Of a DNA stretch of 64,000 bases, positions 53,588-63,059 are shown one piece after another. The notes beneath the pieces were generated by a model. It saw only the letters and a list, made by a program, of their open reading frames with translations, had not been told where the DNA came from and ran no database searches. Source of the DNA: Kribbella sp. CA-293567. Its GTDB lineage: Bacteria; Actinomycetota; Actinomycetes; Propionibacteriales; Kribbellaceae. The stretch's first letter is position 1, and every line of letters starts with the position of its first letter. A program made the translations under genes and the position numbers. The DNA lies in contig NZ_CP114065.1 in assembly GCF_027627575.1 (NCBI RefSeq), positions 2,294,001-2,358,000 on the forward strand, in the 5' to 3' direction.

Positions 53588-54652
53588 TTGCCCACCATCC
53601 TGGCCGGAGCGAGCCGGCTCGATCCCGAGCGGATCCGCCACGTCGCGTCACCGCTGATCGAGCTCGGCTCCGCGTTGCACGTCCTCGCCGAACCACACCA
53701 CCACCAGCGGATTGAATGGGCCGAGCAGACGCGGGCGTCGATGCCCGCGGCACTGCGTGACGAGCTTGCCACCTGGACCTGGACCGTTCGTGCCGTCCGG
53801 GCAAGGTTCTTCGCCACCAGTGCGGCCACCGGTCTGCCCTCCTTCGCCGACGAGCTGGCTGCGCTGCGCTCCCGCTCACCGGAGGAGCTGGCCGCCGAAC
53901 TGGTCCGGCCTCTACGCGGGCGACCGCTCGCCAGTCAGGGCACCGACCCGGACGCCGTACGGCGCTGGGCGTTGAGCCGCGGCAGGCCGGTGGCCGAGCT
54001 GGTGGAGTCGCTGCTGACCTCCCCGGCCGAGCCGGTCGGGCGGTTCCTCGACCTGCTCGACGACTGCTGGGACAGCTGGTTCGGCGAGATCTGGACCTCG
54101 TCGCGGGATCAGCTGGCCGCGCGTGGACGGCAGGATCGCGACCTGGCCGTGCGAGACGGGCTGAGCACGATGCTGCGGGCCCTGGACGGTTCGATCGAGG
54201 TCCGGGACGCCGACTCCCTGGTAGTGCAGAAGATCCAGAACAAGCGCATCGACCTGGCTCAGCGCTCGCTGCTTCTGGTGCCCAGCAACTTCATCGCGCC
54301 GCACCTGTTCCTCGGCGAGGTACCGGGGGAGCCGTTGACGATCATCTACCCGGCCGGCGGTCGTGGGCCGGCCGCAGTACCGACCGCGCAGACGATTCGG
54401 CTCCGGCTGGAGGCACTCGCGGTCGCCGACCGGCTGCAGATCTGCCGGGCGGTGGCGAGCGAGCCGCGCACCGCGGGTGAGATCGCGACGCTCTGGAACC
54501 TCAACCCGACCCAGGTCACCCGGCACCTGCGTGCGCTCACCAGGGCCGGACTGGTGACGGCCGAGCGGCAGGGCCGGTTCGTCGCGTACCGGCTGGACGA
54601 GCAGGCACTGCGCAGCATCGGCACAGATCTGCTCGACCTCGTGATGCGCTGA
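53588..54652 (+). CDS. DUF5937/ArsR-type winged-helix regulator
   Basis: 354 aa from TTG 53588; the start is uncertain (see the leader ORF). The N-terminus RLDPERIRHVASPLIELGSALHVLAEP matches the DUF5937 pattern. Residues about 275-350 contain an ArsR-like winged helix (LQICRAVASEPRTAGEIATLWNLNPTQVTRHLRALTRAGLVTAERQGRFVAYRL). Such regulators lie next to MFS exporters and are thought to control them. The MFS gene follows at 54706, on the same strand. Confidence 0.8.
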   Translation: MPTILAGASRLDPERIRHVASPLIELGSALHVLAEPHHHQRIEWAEQTRASMPAALRDELATWTWTVRAVRARFFATSAATGLPSFADELAALRSRSPEELAAELVRPLRGRPLASQGTDPDAVRRWALSRGRPVAELVESLLTSPAEPVGRFLDLLDDCWDSWFGEIWTSSRDQLAARGRQDRDLAVRDGLSTMLRALDGSIEVRDADSLVVQKIQNKRIDLAQRSLLLVPSNFIAPHLFLGEVPGEPLTIIYPAGGRGPAAVPTAQTIRLRLEALAVADRLQICRAVASEPRTAGEIATLWNLNPTQVTRHLRALTRAGLVTAERQGRFVAYRLDEQALRSIGTDLLDLVMR

Positions 54653-54705
54653 CGACTTCCGTCAATCCAGGACCGCCGGGGCCGGCCAGGCAGTTGGCTG
54701 TCACC

Positions 54706-55983
54706 ATGAGTTCTCCGCCTTCATCGGGCCTGCCGCCGCAGGTCCGCCGGCTCGTCGCCGCCACCTTGGTCAACACCTTCGGCAACGGCGTGTACGCCGC
54801 CGTCGGCGCCCTGTACCTCACCCGCATCGCGGGCCTCTCCGTTGCCGAGGTCGGGCTGGGCCTGACCATCGCCGGACTGGCCGGCCTGCTCGTGAGTACG
54901 CCGCTCGGAGTGGTCGCCGATCGCCTCGGCCCCAACCGCGCGTACGTCGCCTTCCTGCTGCTCCAGGCCGTCACCATGACCGCACTGACCCAGGTGCTCG
55001 CCTTTCCCCTGTACGTCGCCGTCGCGGCGGTGACCGCGGTCGCGGACGCCGGCCAGCGAGGCGCGAAGGGCGCTCTGATCGCCGGCCTGGCTCCGTCCGA
55101 CCAGCGGGTCCGGACCCGGGCGATGCTGCGGGTGACGACGAACATCGGGATGGGCGTCGGAATGGGCCTGGCCGGGATCGTGCTCGCGGTCGACCGGCGC
55201 GAGGTCTACCTGATCGCGCTGCTCACCAACGCCGCGACGTTCCTGCTCACGGCCGCGATCGTGCAGTGGGGAATGCCCAGGCTGCCCGCGGTCCCGTCCG
55301 CGACCGGCCCGTCGGGGTTCACCGCGCTGAAGGACCGGCCGTTCCTGGTCTTCGTCGGGCTCGACGGTCTGCTCAGCATGCACAACGCGATGGCCCGGAT
55401 CGCCATCCCGCTCTGGGTGGCGACCGCCACCGACGCTCCTGCCTGGCTGATCTCGGTCCTGCTGGTGACGAACTCGGTCGCGGTGATCCTGCTGCAGATC
55501 AGAGTTGCCCGCGGCACCGAACAGCTGGCCGGCGCCGCGCGGGCGGGTCGTCGCGCCGGGCTGCTGCTCGCTCTGGCCTGCGGCGTCCTCGCGGTGACGG
55601 ACGTGACCTCGGGTGCGGTGACGATCGCTCTGCTCGTGACCGCCGCGGTCGTCCACGTCCTGGGGGAGATGCTGCAGTCGGCGGGGGGCTGGGGGATCAG
55701 CTTCGAGCTGGCGCCGCCGGGCGCCCAAGGTCAGTACCAGGGGGCCTATGCGATGGGCCACCAGTTCGGTGACCTGCTCGCGCCGTTCGTGCTGACCGTC
55801 GTCGCGGTCAGCTGGGGCTGGCCAGGATGGTTGCTGACAGCCACCATCTTCCTGCTGGCCGGCGCGTTCGTCCCGGTTGTCGTCCGGTGGAGCCAGCGGT
55901 CAGACAGCGACGGGCCGCAGCAGGTCGCGAAGCTGGCGGGCAGCGGCGAAGCCGGCCCGGTTGCCGCCGATCGTGCTGGCTGA
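54706..55983 (+). CDS. MFS transporter
   Basis: 425 aa from ATG 54706 (ATG 54694 is 12 bp upstream). About twelve membrane helices; the loop 2-3 motif is LGVVADRLGPNRAYV. Sequence in the second half (ALKDRPFLVFVGLDGLLSMHNAMARIAIPLWV) resembles drug-efflux MFS proteins of actinobacteria. It is probably regulated by the preceding DUF5937 protein. The last 84 bp overlap the 3' end of the opposite-strand monooxygenase gene. The C-terminal tail after residue 395 is soluble. Confidence 0.88.
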   Translation: MSSPPSSGLPPQVRRLVAATLVNTFGNGVYAAVGALYLTRIAGLSVAEVGLGLTIAGLAGLLVSTPLGVVADRLGPNRAYVAFLLLQAVTMTALTQVLAFPLYVAVAAVTAVADAGQRGAKGALIAGLAPSDQRVRTRAMLRVTTNIGMGVGMGLAGIVLAVDRREVYLIALLTNAATFLLTAAIVQWGMPRLPAVPSATGPSGFTALKDRPFLVFVGLDGLLSMHNAMARIAIPLWVATATDAPAWLISVLLVTNSVAVILLQIRVARGTEQLAGAARAGRRAGLLLALACGVLAVTDVTSGAVTIALLVTAAVVHVLGEMLQSAGGWGISFELAPPGAQGQYQGAYAMGHQFGDLLAPFVLTVVAVSWGWPGWLLTATIFLLAGAFVPVVVRWSQRSDSDGPQQVAKLAGSGEAGPVAADRAG

Positions 55984-56961
55984 GGGGCCGTAGCCGATCA
56001 GGTGCACGCGGGGCTCGAGGACAGTGTGGGTGCCGTCCATCCGGATGCCTCCGGAAGGCTCGCGCAGCTGCAACCGCGCCAGGTGCGCCAGGTCGGCGCG
56101 GAAGCCGGTCGCCCACAGGATCGCGTCGAAGGCCTCGGACCGCCCGTCGGCCCACTCGACACCGCCGGGGGTGATCCGGCTGAACATCGGCAGCCGCGTG
56201 TAGACACCCTTCCGGTACGCCGCCTGCTCCTGCTCGCGCAACTGCAGTCCCGTCACCGCGACCACGCTCTTCGGCGGTAGCCCCGCGCGTACGCGTTCCT
56301 CCACCTTGGCGATGATCTGGCGCCCGATCTCCGGCCCGAACTCCGTACCGGGCGTTCGCCACTCGGGCGGCCGGCGGGTCACCCACCTGGTGTCGGCGTA
56401 CTCCGAGATCTCGGCGAGCAACTGGACGGCCGAGGCGCCTCCGCCGACGACCAGCACGCGCTGTCCCGCGAACTTTTCGGCGCCGTCGTAGTCGGAGGTG
56501 TGCAACTGCCGGCCCTCGAACGTCTCGATGCCGGGATACCAGGGCACGAACGGGCGGTTCCAGGTGCCGGTGGCGTTGACGATCGCCTCGGCCTGACAGG
56601 TGTCCTGGTCGGTCGTCAGCTCGAAGCGGTCACCGTCGCGCCGCACGCTCCGCACGACCACCGGCCGGACCACGGGAAGGTCGAATCTGGCTTCGTAGTC
56701 CGCGAAGTACCGGGGTACGAAGTCGTTGGCCCGCTCGTCGTCGGAGCTCTCCGGTACTGCGACGCCGGGCAGGTTCGCGATGCCGTGCACGTCGTGCATC
56801 GTGAGTGAGTCCCAGCGGTGTTGCCAGGCGCCACCCGGCGCGGGGTTGCGGTCGAGGACCACCACCCCGTCGTACCGGGTGAAGCCCAGCCGGACCAGGT
56901 GGTACGCCGCGGAGAGCCCGGCCTGGCCGGCTCCGATCACCACCACCTGGGTCCGCTTCAC
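55900..56961 (-). CDS. Flavin-dependent monooxygenase / FAD-NAD(P)-binding protein
   Basis: 353 aa, GTG start. FAD-binding GAGQAGLSAAYHLVRLG near residue 10, NADPH-binding VGGGASAVQLLAEI near 165 and LWATGFRADLAHL near 275 (the ATGF motif) show a flavoprotein monooxygenase of the group B/ArsO-like type. The typical FxGxxxHxxxW motif is not obvious, so reductase activity is also possible. The 3' end overlaps the convergent MFS gene by 84 bp. Confidence 0.85.
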   Translation of the reverse strand: MKRTQVVVIGAGQAGLSAAYHLVRLGFTRYDGVVVLDRNPAPGGAWQHRWDSLTMHDVHGIANLPGVAVPESSDDERANDFVPRYFADYEARFDLPVVRPVVVRSVRRDGDRFELTTDQDTCQAEAIVNATGTWNRPFVPWYPGIETFEGRQLHTSDYDGAEKFAGQRVLVVGGGASAVQLLAEISEYADTRWVTRRPPEWRTPGTEFGPEIGRQIIAKVEERVRAGLPPKSVVAVTGLQLREQEQAAYRKGVYTRLPMFSRITPGGVEWADGRSEAFDAILWATGFRADLAHLARLQLREPSGGIRMDGTHTVLEPRVHLIGYGPSASTIGGNRAGFAAARQLRDLLRPVAV

Positions 56962-56990
56962 CTCAGGTGCAACAGCCGGACGGGCCCGGT

Positions 56991-57638
56991 TTACTCCCAG
57001 CTGTTGTCGATCCGCTTGTGGTAGCGCTGCCCGGCCTTGCCACCGATCACTGCGGCCAGCAGGCTGACCACCAGCACCGCCGCGGCCAGGATCAGGCTGC
57101 CGGTGGTCAGATCCTGGTCGTTGATCGGGATGGACGGCAGGTCGACCCGATTCAGCACGTCGTACTGCGAGCCGGCCAGCGCGCCGATCCCGGCGACGAC
57201 CAGCGTGACGATCAGGCCGATCGCCCAGACGCCGAAGCCCTGCCGCGCGCCGTCGAACCGGGCCAGCCGCCCGGCCACGTAGCCGCCGTTGTAGTAGGCG
57301 ACGGCCATCATCAGCACCAGCAGGATGCCGGAGACCAGGCCGATGGTGCCGGCGTTGTCCTCGGCCGTCGAGCGGTCGATGGTGACGGCGTAGTCGACCG
57401 CGGCCGCGATCGCGCTGATCACCGCGGTGAGCAGCACGGTCAGGCCGATCGCGATCAGCCAGCCGAAGAACGCGGCCCCGGACTTGAAGCCCCGGAACGC
57501 CGGATCGACCTCGGCGGCGGTGGAGGTCTTGACATCGGCGCGGTGCGTCGGCGCGGTGCGCTCGCCGGTGTCCTCGGTGAACTGCTTGCCTGGAGCGAAC
57601 TGCTGGGTGTCAGGCTCGTCCCGGTACTGCTGAACCAT
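56991..57638 (-). CDS. Four-helix membrane protein (paralogue 1)
   Basis: 215 aa, ATG with GAGGAG upstream. Residues 1-50 are polar; then four to five membrane helices with the block FRGFKSGAAFFGWLIAIGLTVLL, YYNGGYVAGRLARFDGARQGFGVWAIGLIVTLVVA and a C-terminal GGKAGQRYHKRID. It is clearly paralogous to the next gene upstream on the same strand (identical blocks GYVAGRLARFDGARQGFGVW and AGAAFFGWLI-like). Family resembles YrzE/TIGR04086-type membrane proteins; function unknown. Confidence 0.8.
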   Translation of the reverse strand: MVQQYRDEPDTQQFAPGKQFTEDTGERTAPTHRADVKTSTAAEVDPAFRGFKSGAAFFGWLIAIGLTVLLTAVISAIAAAVDYAVTIDRSTAEDNAGTIGLVSGILLVLMMAVAYYNGGYVAGRLARFDGARQGFGVWAIGLIVTLVVAGIGALAGSQYDVLNRVDLPSIPINDQDLTTGSLILAAAVLVVSLLAAVIGGKAGQRYHKRIDNSWE

Positions 57639-57701
57639 TTCGCCGTCTCCTCACGCTGCGACAGCCCCGTTGGTCCTCTTCTCGTACCCGGCCGTATGCG
57701 C

Positions 57702-58358
57702 TCAGCCGAGCAGGCTGTCGATCTTGTCGTGATAGCGCTGACCGGTTCTGCCGCCGAGCAGCGTGGCGAGCAGCGGCAGCATCAGCAGCGCGGCGGCGGT
57801 GATCAGTCCGCCGGTCAGCAGACTGTCGTTAGTGATCGCCACGTCAGGGCGGTCGACCCGGCCGGTCAGGTCGTAGCGGCTGTTCAGGAACGCGCCGGCC
57901 GACGAGGCCAGTACGAGCAGCAGGAAGGTGATCATCCAGACGCCGAAACCCTGCCGGGCGCCGTCGAAGCGGGCCAGCCGGCCGGCCACGTACCCGCCGG
58001 TGTAGAAGGCCAGGCACAGCACCACGACCACGGTGGCCGCCGCGGTGACGGCCGCCGTACCGGCCCGTTGCTCGATGTCGAACTTGGTGTAGCCCATCAC
58101 CAGGGCGGTGCCGGCGACGGTCCCGGCGACCAGCGCGCTGAGCAGGACCACCATCGAGACCATGATCAGCCAGCCGAAGAACGCCGCCCCGAACTTGAAG
58201 CCCCGGTAGGAGAGCCGGTCGGGATCGGTGGGCTGCTCGGGCCGGTCGGGCACCACCGTGGCGCTGGTCATCGCACGGTGGGCAGCCGCCCGGGCCTCCT
58301 CGTACCGTTGGGTCGACGAGTCGGCTTCGAGCTTCGGCATGGTGCTGGTCTGATCCAC
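57702..58358 (-). CDS. Four-helix membrane protein (paralogue 2)
   Basis: 218 aa from GTG 58358, chosen for AGGGG 7 nt upstream; ATG 58373 is an alternative. Same architecture as the neighbour: polar N-terminus, GFKFGAAFFGWLIMVSMVVLLSALVAG, TGGYVAGRLARFDGARQGFGVWMITFLLLVLASS and GGRTGQRYHDKIDSLLG. A tandem duplication made the pair, but the sequences have diverged strongly outside the shared blocks. No function known. Confidence 0.8.
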   Translation of the reverse strand: MDQTSTMPKLEADSSTQRYEEARAAAHRAMTSATVVPDRPEQPTDPDRLSYRGFKFGAAFFGWLIMVSMVVLLSALVAGTVAGTALVMGYTKFDIEQRAGTAAVTAAATVVVVLCLAFYTGGYVAGRLARFDGARQGFGVWMITFLLLVLASSAGAFLNSRYDLTGRVDRPDVAITNDSLLTGGLITAAALLMLPLLATLLGGRTGQRYHDKIDSLLG

Positions 58359-58436
58359 TGCGGTTCCCCTCATCAGTTCGCCCTGCGCCCGGGGCCTACC
58401 CGGTCGGTGGGCCACTCATGCGGGAAACCGGGGGAA

Positions 58437-59954
58437 TTAACGATCCTCTGCCGGCCCGGCGGGGTAGCGGCGCGGAGTGAAGACCAGCGAGCCGGCCGGC
58501 CGGTCCACCGTCAGGGTCTGCGACGAGCCGATCAGCAGCAGGCAGCGCATGTCGACCTGCTCCGGGTCGAGCTCGGCGAGCGTGGTGACCGTGATCGACT
58601 CCGCCGGACCGCCGACATCGCGCCCGATCACCACCGGAGTGGTCGGAGCGCGGTGCTCCAGCAGCAGGTCGCGAGTGGCGCCGACCTGCCAGGTCCGCGA
58701 CTTCGAGGCCGGGTTGTAGATGGCGATGGCCAGGTCGGCTGCTGCTGCCGCGGTCAGGCGGGCAGCGATGATCTCCCACGGCTTGAGCCGGTCCGACAGG
58801 GACAGCACGCAGTAGTCGTGGCCGAGCGGTGCGCCGACGCGGCTCGCCACGGCCTGGGCCGCTGTCATCCCGGGCAAAATGCTGACGGCGAGATCGGCGT
58901 ACTCCGGTGCGGAGGCGACCTCCGTGACCGCGCTCGCCATCGCGAACACGCCGGGATCGCCGGAGGAGACGACGACCACCCGCGAGCCCTTGCGGGCCAG
59001 GTCGAGGGCGAAGGCGGCGCGTTCGGACTCGACCTTGTTGTCCGAGCTGTGCTTGCGCTGCCGAGCGCGGTCGGGCAGCCGGTCGACGTACGGGCCGTAG
59101 CCGATCACGTCGTCGGCCTCGGCGATCGCCGAGCGGACCTGCGGCGTCATCCACTCCGGCCCCGCCGGTCCCAGACCCACCACCGTGACTGAACCCTCAG
59201 TGGCGGTCTGGACGGGCGCCGGGACCGGTGCCGGGTTGTTGATCGGGCTGGGCAGCAGGGCGAGGGAGAAGTACGGCACCGAGTCCGGGTCGACGTCGGT
59301 CAGCGGCGCGGTGCGCTGGGCGTCGGTGGTCGCGCGTTCGACGTACCAGGCCTCGCCGGCCCGGCCGGACTGCTCGAAGGCCTCGCGGACCCCGGTGAAG
59401 GTGCGGCCCAGTTTCATCACCGCGGCCGCGTCCGTGGTCCGCAACCGCTCGGCCAGCACCTCGGGCGGCAGCGTGCCGGGCAGGATGGTGAGGATCTCGT
59501 CGCGCTCGCACAGCGGCCGGCCGAGGACGGCGGCCGCCGCGCTCACCGAGGTCACGCCGGGCACGACCTCGCAGTCGTAGCGGTCGGTGAGGCGTTTGTG
59601 CATGTGCATGTAGGAGCCGTAGAACAACGGGTCGCCCTCGGCCAGTACGACGACGTTGCGGCCGGCGTCGAGATGCGCGGCCAGCCGCTCCGCGCACTCG
59701 GCGTAGAAGTCGTCCATCGCGCCCTGGTAGCCACCGGGGTGATCGGTCGTCTCCGTGGTCAGCGGATAGCGGAGCAGCTCCTCGACCTGCCCTTCGCGCA
59801 GGTACGGCGCTGCCACCGCTCGCGCGATGCTGCGGCCGTGCCGGGCGCTGTGGTACGCGATGACGTCCGCGTCGCCGATCAGCCGGGCCGCCTTCACGGT
59901 CACGAGTTCGGGGTCGCCCGGGCCGAGCCCGACACCCCAGAGCCGTCCGGTCAT
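58437..59954 (-). CDS. cobIJ: Fused precorrin-2 C20- and precorrin-3B C17-methyltransferase
   Basis: 505 aa. Residues 1-235 are CobI ([49 protein letters not shown]) and residues about 245-490 are CobJ ([54 protein letters not shown]), both SAM-dependent tetrapyrrole methylases. They act in the aerobic cobalamin pathway. The fusion is common in actinobacteria. The ATG overlaps the cobH stop (ATGA). Confidence 0.95.
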   Translation of the reverse strand: MTGRLWGVGLGPGDPELVTVKAARLIGDADVIAYHSARHGRSIARAVAAPYLREGQVEELLRYPLTTETTDHPGGYQGAMDDFYAECAERLAAHLDAGRNVVVLAEGDPLFYGSYMHMHKRLTDRYDCEVVPGVTSVSAAAAVLGRPLCERDEILTILPGTLPPEVLAERLRTTDAAAVMKLGRTFTGVREAFEQSGRAGEAWYVERATTDAQRTAPLTDVDPDSVPYFSLALLPSPINNPAPVPAPVQTATEGSVTVVGLGPAGPEWMTPQVRSAIAEADDVIGYGPYVDRLPDRARQRKHSSDNKVESERAAFALDLARKGSRVVVVSSGDPGVFAMASAVTEVASAPEYADLAVSILPGMTAAQAVASRVGAPLGHDYCVLSLSDRLKPWEIIAARLTAAAAADLAIAIYNPASKSRTWQVGATRDLLLEHRAPTTPVVIGRDVGGPAESITVTTLAELDPEQVDMRCLLLIGSSQTLTVDRPAGSLVFTPRRYPAGPAEDR

Positions 59955-60586
59955 TCTTCCTCGCTCGCAATCGCGTTGACGGCGGCAGCGGTGATCGCGC
60001 TGCCACCCCGGCGGCCGCGGACGACCAGGTACTCCAGCCCCAGGTCGTTGGCGGCCAAGGCCTCTTTGGACTCGGCGGCGCCGATGAAACCGACCGGGAT
60101 GCCCAGTACCGCGGCCGGCCGGGGCGCGCCGTCGCGGATCAGTTCGAGCAGCCGGAACAACGTGGTCGGAGCGTTGCCGATAGCAACCACCGAACCGGCC
60201 AGCCGGTCGGTCCACAGATCGATCGCGGCGGCGCTGCGGGTGGTCTGCAGCTTCCTGGCGAGCTCCGGCACCGAGGGATCGCCCAACGTGCAGATCACCT
60301 CGTTGCCGGCCGGCAGCCGCTTGCGGGTGATCCCGGCCGCGACCATGGTCGCGTCGCACAGGATCGGCGCGCCACTCCGCAAGGCGGTTCGGGCAGCCGT
60401 CACCACGCCGCCGGACCAGGCCAGGTCCCGGACGAGATCGGTCATCCCACAGGCGTGGATCATCCGCACCGCGACCTGAGCCACGTCACCCGGCAGCCCG
60501 TCCAGCGCCGCCTCCTCGCGGATCGCGGCGAACGACCGCCGGTAGATCTCCGCGCCGTCGGCCACGTACTCGTACTGCTCTTTCAC
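59951..60586 (-). CDS. cobH: Precorrin-8X methylmutase
   Basis: 211 aa, GTG start sharing one base with the cobG stop. [20 protein letters not shown], then MIHACGM with the catalytic His44, [21 protein letters not shown] and [14 protein letters not shown] match CobH/CbiC. It moves the C11 methyl group to C12 to give hydrogenobyrinic acid. It sits between cobG and cobIJ in one operon. Confidence 0.95.
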   Translation of the reverse strand: MKEQYEYVADGAEIYRRSFAAIREEAALDGLPGDVAQVAVRMIHACGMTDLVRDLAWSGGVVTAARTALRSGAPILCDATMVAAGITRKRLPAGNEVICTLGDPSVPELARKLQTTRSAAAIDLWTDRLAGSVVAIGNAPTTLFRLLELIRDGAPRPAAVLGIPVGFIGAAESKEALAANDLGLEYLVVRGRRGGSAITAAAVNAIASEEE

Positions 60587-61773
60587 TACGCCCTCACTTC
60601 GTCAACAGTCATCGCGACCCCATCAACCGAGTAGCCGCCACCCGCGAGCGCCACCACGTCCACGAACTTCCCACCGGGCCGCCCGCACCGCCGCTCACAC
60701 CCGGACCAGTGCACTACCCGCCGCCCGGCCGTCCACGCCGGTACTACGCGCCTGGCGTCCCCGCGCACATCAGCCAGGGATTTCGCACATCCCGGCCGCC
60801 CCGCGCACGAGGTGACGCCGTTCCAGGGCGAAGACGCCTCCAGTACCAAGCCGGTCGCCATCAACCGCCGTACCGCGCGCTCAGCGTCAGCCACGCCACC
60901 CACCACCACAGACCGCCACGGCGTGACCCGCAGCCCGCCCCGCCCAGCCACCTCAGCCAGCGCCTCCGCCTGCTCGGCAGCCAACACACCCAGCGGCACA
61001 GCAGCAACCAGCACGTCAGACCGCTCCCCAAAGACTCCAGCTACGGCACTTCCCGCCGCCGAAGAACCAGCGTCCAGTCCCGCAGTGGCTACTCTCTCGA
61101 ATCCCAGCCGCCCCAAAACCCGCTGCGCCCCCTCCACCAGCTCGCCAAGCCGCCAAGCCTCAGACCGCTGCTCGGCACGCTCCACCAGGAACGCCTCCGC
61201 CGCAGCAACCATCACCCCAGCTACCCGCCCAGCCTCCACCAGTACTCCGGTACCGACTCCAGCGAGCACCAGCTCACCCCGAGAGCCGTCAACCATCCGC
61301 ACGGCCACATCAGCCTTCGCAGTCACCAGATCGCCGCGCCCGTCGTCCAGCGCGAACAGGAACCGCCCAGGCAACTCGGCCAGCGCAGGCTGAGCGCACA
61401 GCAACTGATCCAGCTCGGTCGCCAGCGGCAGTACGTCGTACTGGCTGTGCTGGTCGAGCCCGGCGAGAGGCGAGGCGAGGATGTTGCGCACCCGCTCGTG
61501 GCTGATCGACGGGAGCAGCCCAGCCGCATACAGCCGATCCGACAGCTCGATCGGCGCACCCGGCTGCAGCGCCCGGAGCTGCACGTTCGCTCGTGAAGTC
61601 AGCTCCAGGTGCCCGTCGCCGAGCCCCACCGCCGCCGCGATCAGCACCCGCAGCTGCTCCGCGCTCAGTACGCCGCCGGGGAGCCGCACGCGGGCGAGCC
61701 CGCCGTCAGCGGCCTCGTGCACAGCCAGAACCCCCGGACAACGGTCCGGCACAGTCCTCTCACGAGCCCCCAC
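60586..61773 (-). CDS. cobG: Precorrin-3B synthase
   Basis: 395 aa, GTG start. Two nitrite/sulfite reductase ferredoxin-like half-domains; siroheme and 4Fe-4S ligands are expected in [12 protein letters not shown] and [14 protein letters not shown]. CobG hydroxylates precorrin-3A using O2, a marker of the aerobic cobalamin pathway. It is the first gene of the visible cob operon. No cobalamin riboswitch was seen in the 54 bp before it. Confidence 0.92.
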   Translation of the reverse strand: MGARERTVPDRCPGVLAVHEAADGGLARVRLPGGVLSAEQLRVLIAAAVGLGDGHLELTSRANVQLRALQPGAPIELSDRLYAAGLLPSISHERVRNILASPLAGLDQHSQYDVLPLATELDQLLCAQPALAELPGRFLFALDDGRGDLVTAKADVAVRMVDGSRGELVLAGVGTGVLVEAGRVAGVMVAAAEAFLVERAEQRSEAWRLGELVEGAQRVLGRLGFERVATAGLDAGSSAAGSAVAGVFGERSDVLVAAVPLGVLAAEQAEALAEVAGRGGLRVTPWRSVVVGGVADAERAVRRLMATGLVLEASSPWNGVTSCAGRPGCAKSLADVRGDARRVVPAWTAGRRVVHWSGCERRCGRPGGKFVDVVALAGGGYSVDGVAMTVDEVRA

Positions 61774-61827
61774 GGCCGTGATGCTACTTCCCGGCGACTG
61801 TCGACCCCACCGGCGGCCCGGTTCGGG

Positions 61828-62982
61828 TCAGAGGTGCTCGTGCGGGTACTCGGGGGAGCGCTGCTGGAAGGAGAGGATGCCGGGGTTGCGGATCCGGCCG
61901 CCCTCGATCTCGATGGCGCGGTCGATCGTGGTGTCGGCGTGCCAGGCCTCCGGGCCGTCGAGCACGGTCCGCACGTAGGGCAGCAACGCCTCGCTGATCT
62001 CCCAGCTGGCCGAGTTCCACAGGTACGACGGGGTGTGGTCGACGGCGTAGTAGGTGACGTTGTCGCCGACCGTGAAGGTCGGTTCGGCGAAGCTGGTCGG
62101 CCGGGCCCAGCTGAAGCCCATCGCCAGGTCGCAGGAGACGTCGACGATCAGGCTGCCGGGCGCGAACTGCGCGAGGTCCTCCTCGATCAGGAAGGTCAGC
62201 GGCGCGTCCGGGTCCTGCAGTACGCAGTTCACCACGATGTCGTGCTGGGCCAGGAACCCCGCCAGCGGCACCCGCTCGTCGTCGATCAGGGCGTGACTGC
62301 GGCGCGGGTCGGAGGAGTCGTCGGCCTCGTCGTGGTCGAACTGGATCATCCGCGCCGAGTGGATCGGCGCACCGACCGCCGCCACCCCGCGCCCGGTCAG
62401 CACGTCGACGTCGTGGATGCCGTGCGCGGCCAGCGCGGTCACCGCTCCCCGCGCGGTCGCGCCGAAGCCGATCACCGCCGCGTTGAGCCGGCGGCCGTAG
62501 TCGCCGGTCGAGCCGATCATCTCCAGCGAGTGCAGCACCGAGCAGTAGCCGGCCAGCTCGTTGTTCTTGTGGAAGACGTGCAGGTTGAAGCCGCCGTCGG
62601 CGGCCCAGTGGTTCATCGCCTCGAAGGCGATCAGGGTCAGCTCCCGGTCGATCGCGAGCTGCGTCATCTTGTCGTCCTGGACACAGTGCGGCCAGCCCCA
62701 CAGCACCTGTCCGGTGCGGAACTCGGCCAGGTCCTCGGGCTGCGGCTTGGGCAGCAGCACGATGTCGGTGGTCGCGATCAGCTGGTCGCGGTCGAGCACG
62801 CCGGCGACCGACCGGGACAGTTCCGCGTCGGACACGCCGAAACGTTCGCCGTACCCGGACTCGAGGAAGATGCGCTGCCGCAGGTCCTCGTCGATGCGCT
62901 CCAGGTGGTGCGGATGAATCGCCAGCCGATGCTCGTTCTCCTTGCGGGAACGGCCGATGACGCCGAGCGTTGACTGCTTCAC
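61828..62982 (-). CDS. Alanine dehydrogenase/PNT-family protein (possible N5-carboxyethylornithine synthase)
   Basis: 384 aa, GTG start with AAAGGGG upstream. The N-terminal KQSTLGVIGRSRKENEHRLAIHPHHLERI matches AlaDH/PNT N-terminal domains, with the conserved HWAADG and GWPHC regions; the Rossmann-like core is AAVIGFGATARGAVTALAAHGI. It is clearly distinct from the Ald at 26820. Family members include N5-(carboxyethyl)ornithine synthase and saccharopine-type enzymes. The true substrate is unknown. Confidence 0.7.
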   Translation of the reverse strand: MKQSTLGVIGRSRKENEHRLAIHPHHLERIDEDLRQRIFLESGYGERFGVSDAELSRSVAGVLDRDQLIATTDIVLLPKPQPEDLAEFRTGQVLWGWPHCVQDDKMTQLAIDRELTLIAFEAMNHWAADGGFNLHVFHKNNELAGYCSVLHSLEMIGSTGDYGRRLNAAVIGFGATARGAVTALAAHGIHDVDVLTGRGVAAVGAPIHSARMIQFDHDEADDSSDPRRSHALIDDERVPLAGFLAQHDIVVNCVLQDPDAPLTFLIEEDLAQFAPGSLIVDVSCDLAMGFSWARPTSFAEPTFTVGDNVTYYAVDHTPSYLWNSASWEISEALLPYVRTVLDGPEAWHADTTIDRAIEIEGGRIRNPGILSFQQRSPEYPHEHL

Positions 62983-63045
62983 GATGCGGCCCCTTTGGTT
63001 ACCGCCTGTTTAGCACATCGGTGCTGACGGCCATCGCTGCTGCGC

Positions 63046-63051
63046 TACCGT
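63046..63051 (+). promoter_or_regulatory. -10 box TACCGT for the TMEM175-like gene
   Basis: TACCGT is followed by 8 nt and GTG 63060. No ribosome site. The same arrangement occurs at several other genes. Confidence 0.35.
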
Positions 63052-63059
63052 GGTCGGCC

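Noticed and set aside
56967..59192. 741-codon plus-strand open frame opposite the membrane paralogues and cobIJ
   Set aside because: The minus-strand genes are clear; the plus frame has Asp/His/Arg/Gln-rich content typical of antisense shadows.
61774..61830. Cobalamin riboswitch before the cob operon
   Set aside because: The gap is only 54 bp and shows no B12-box sequence; a riboswitch does not fit.
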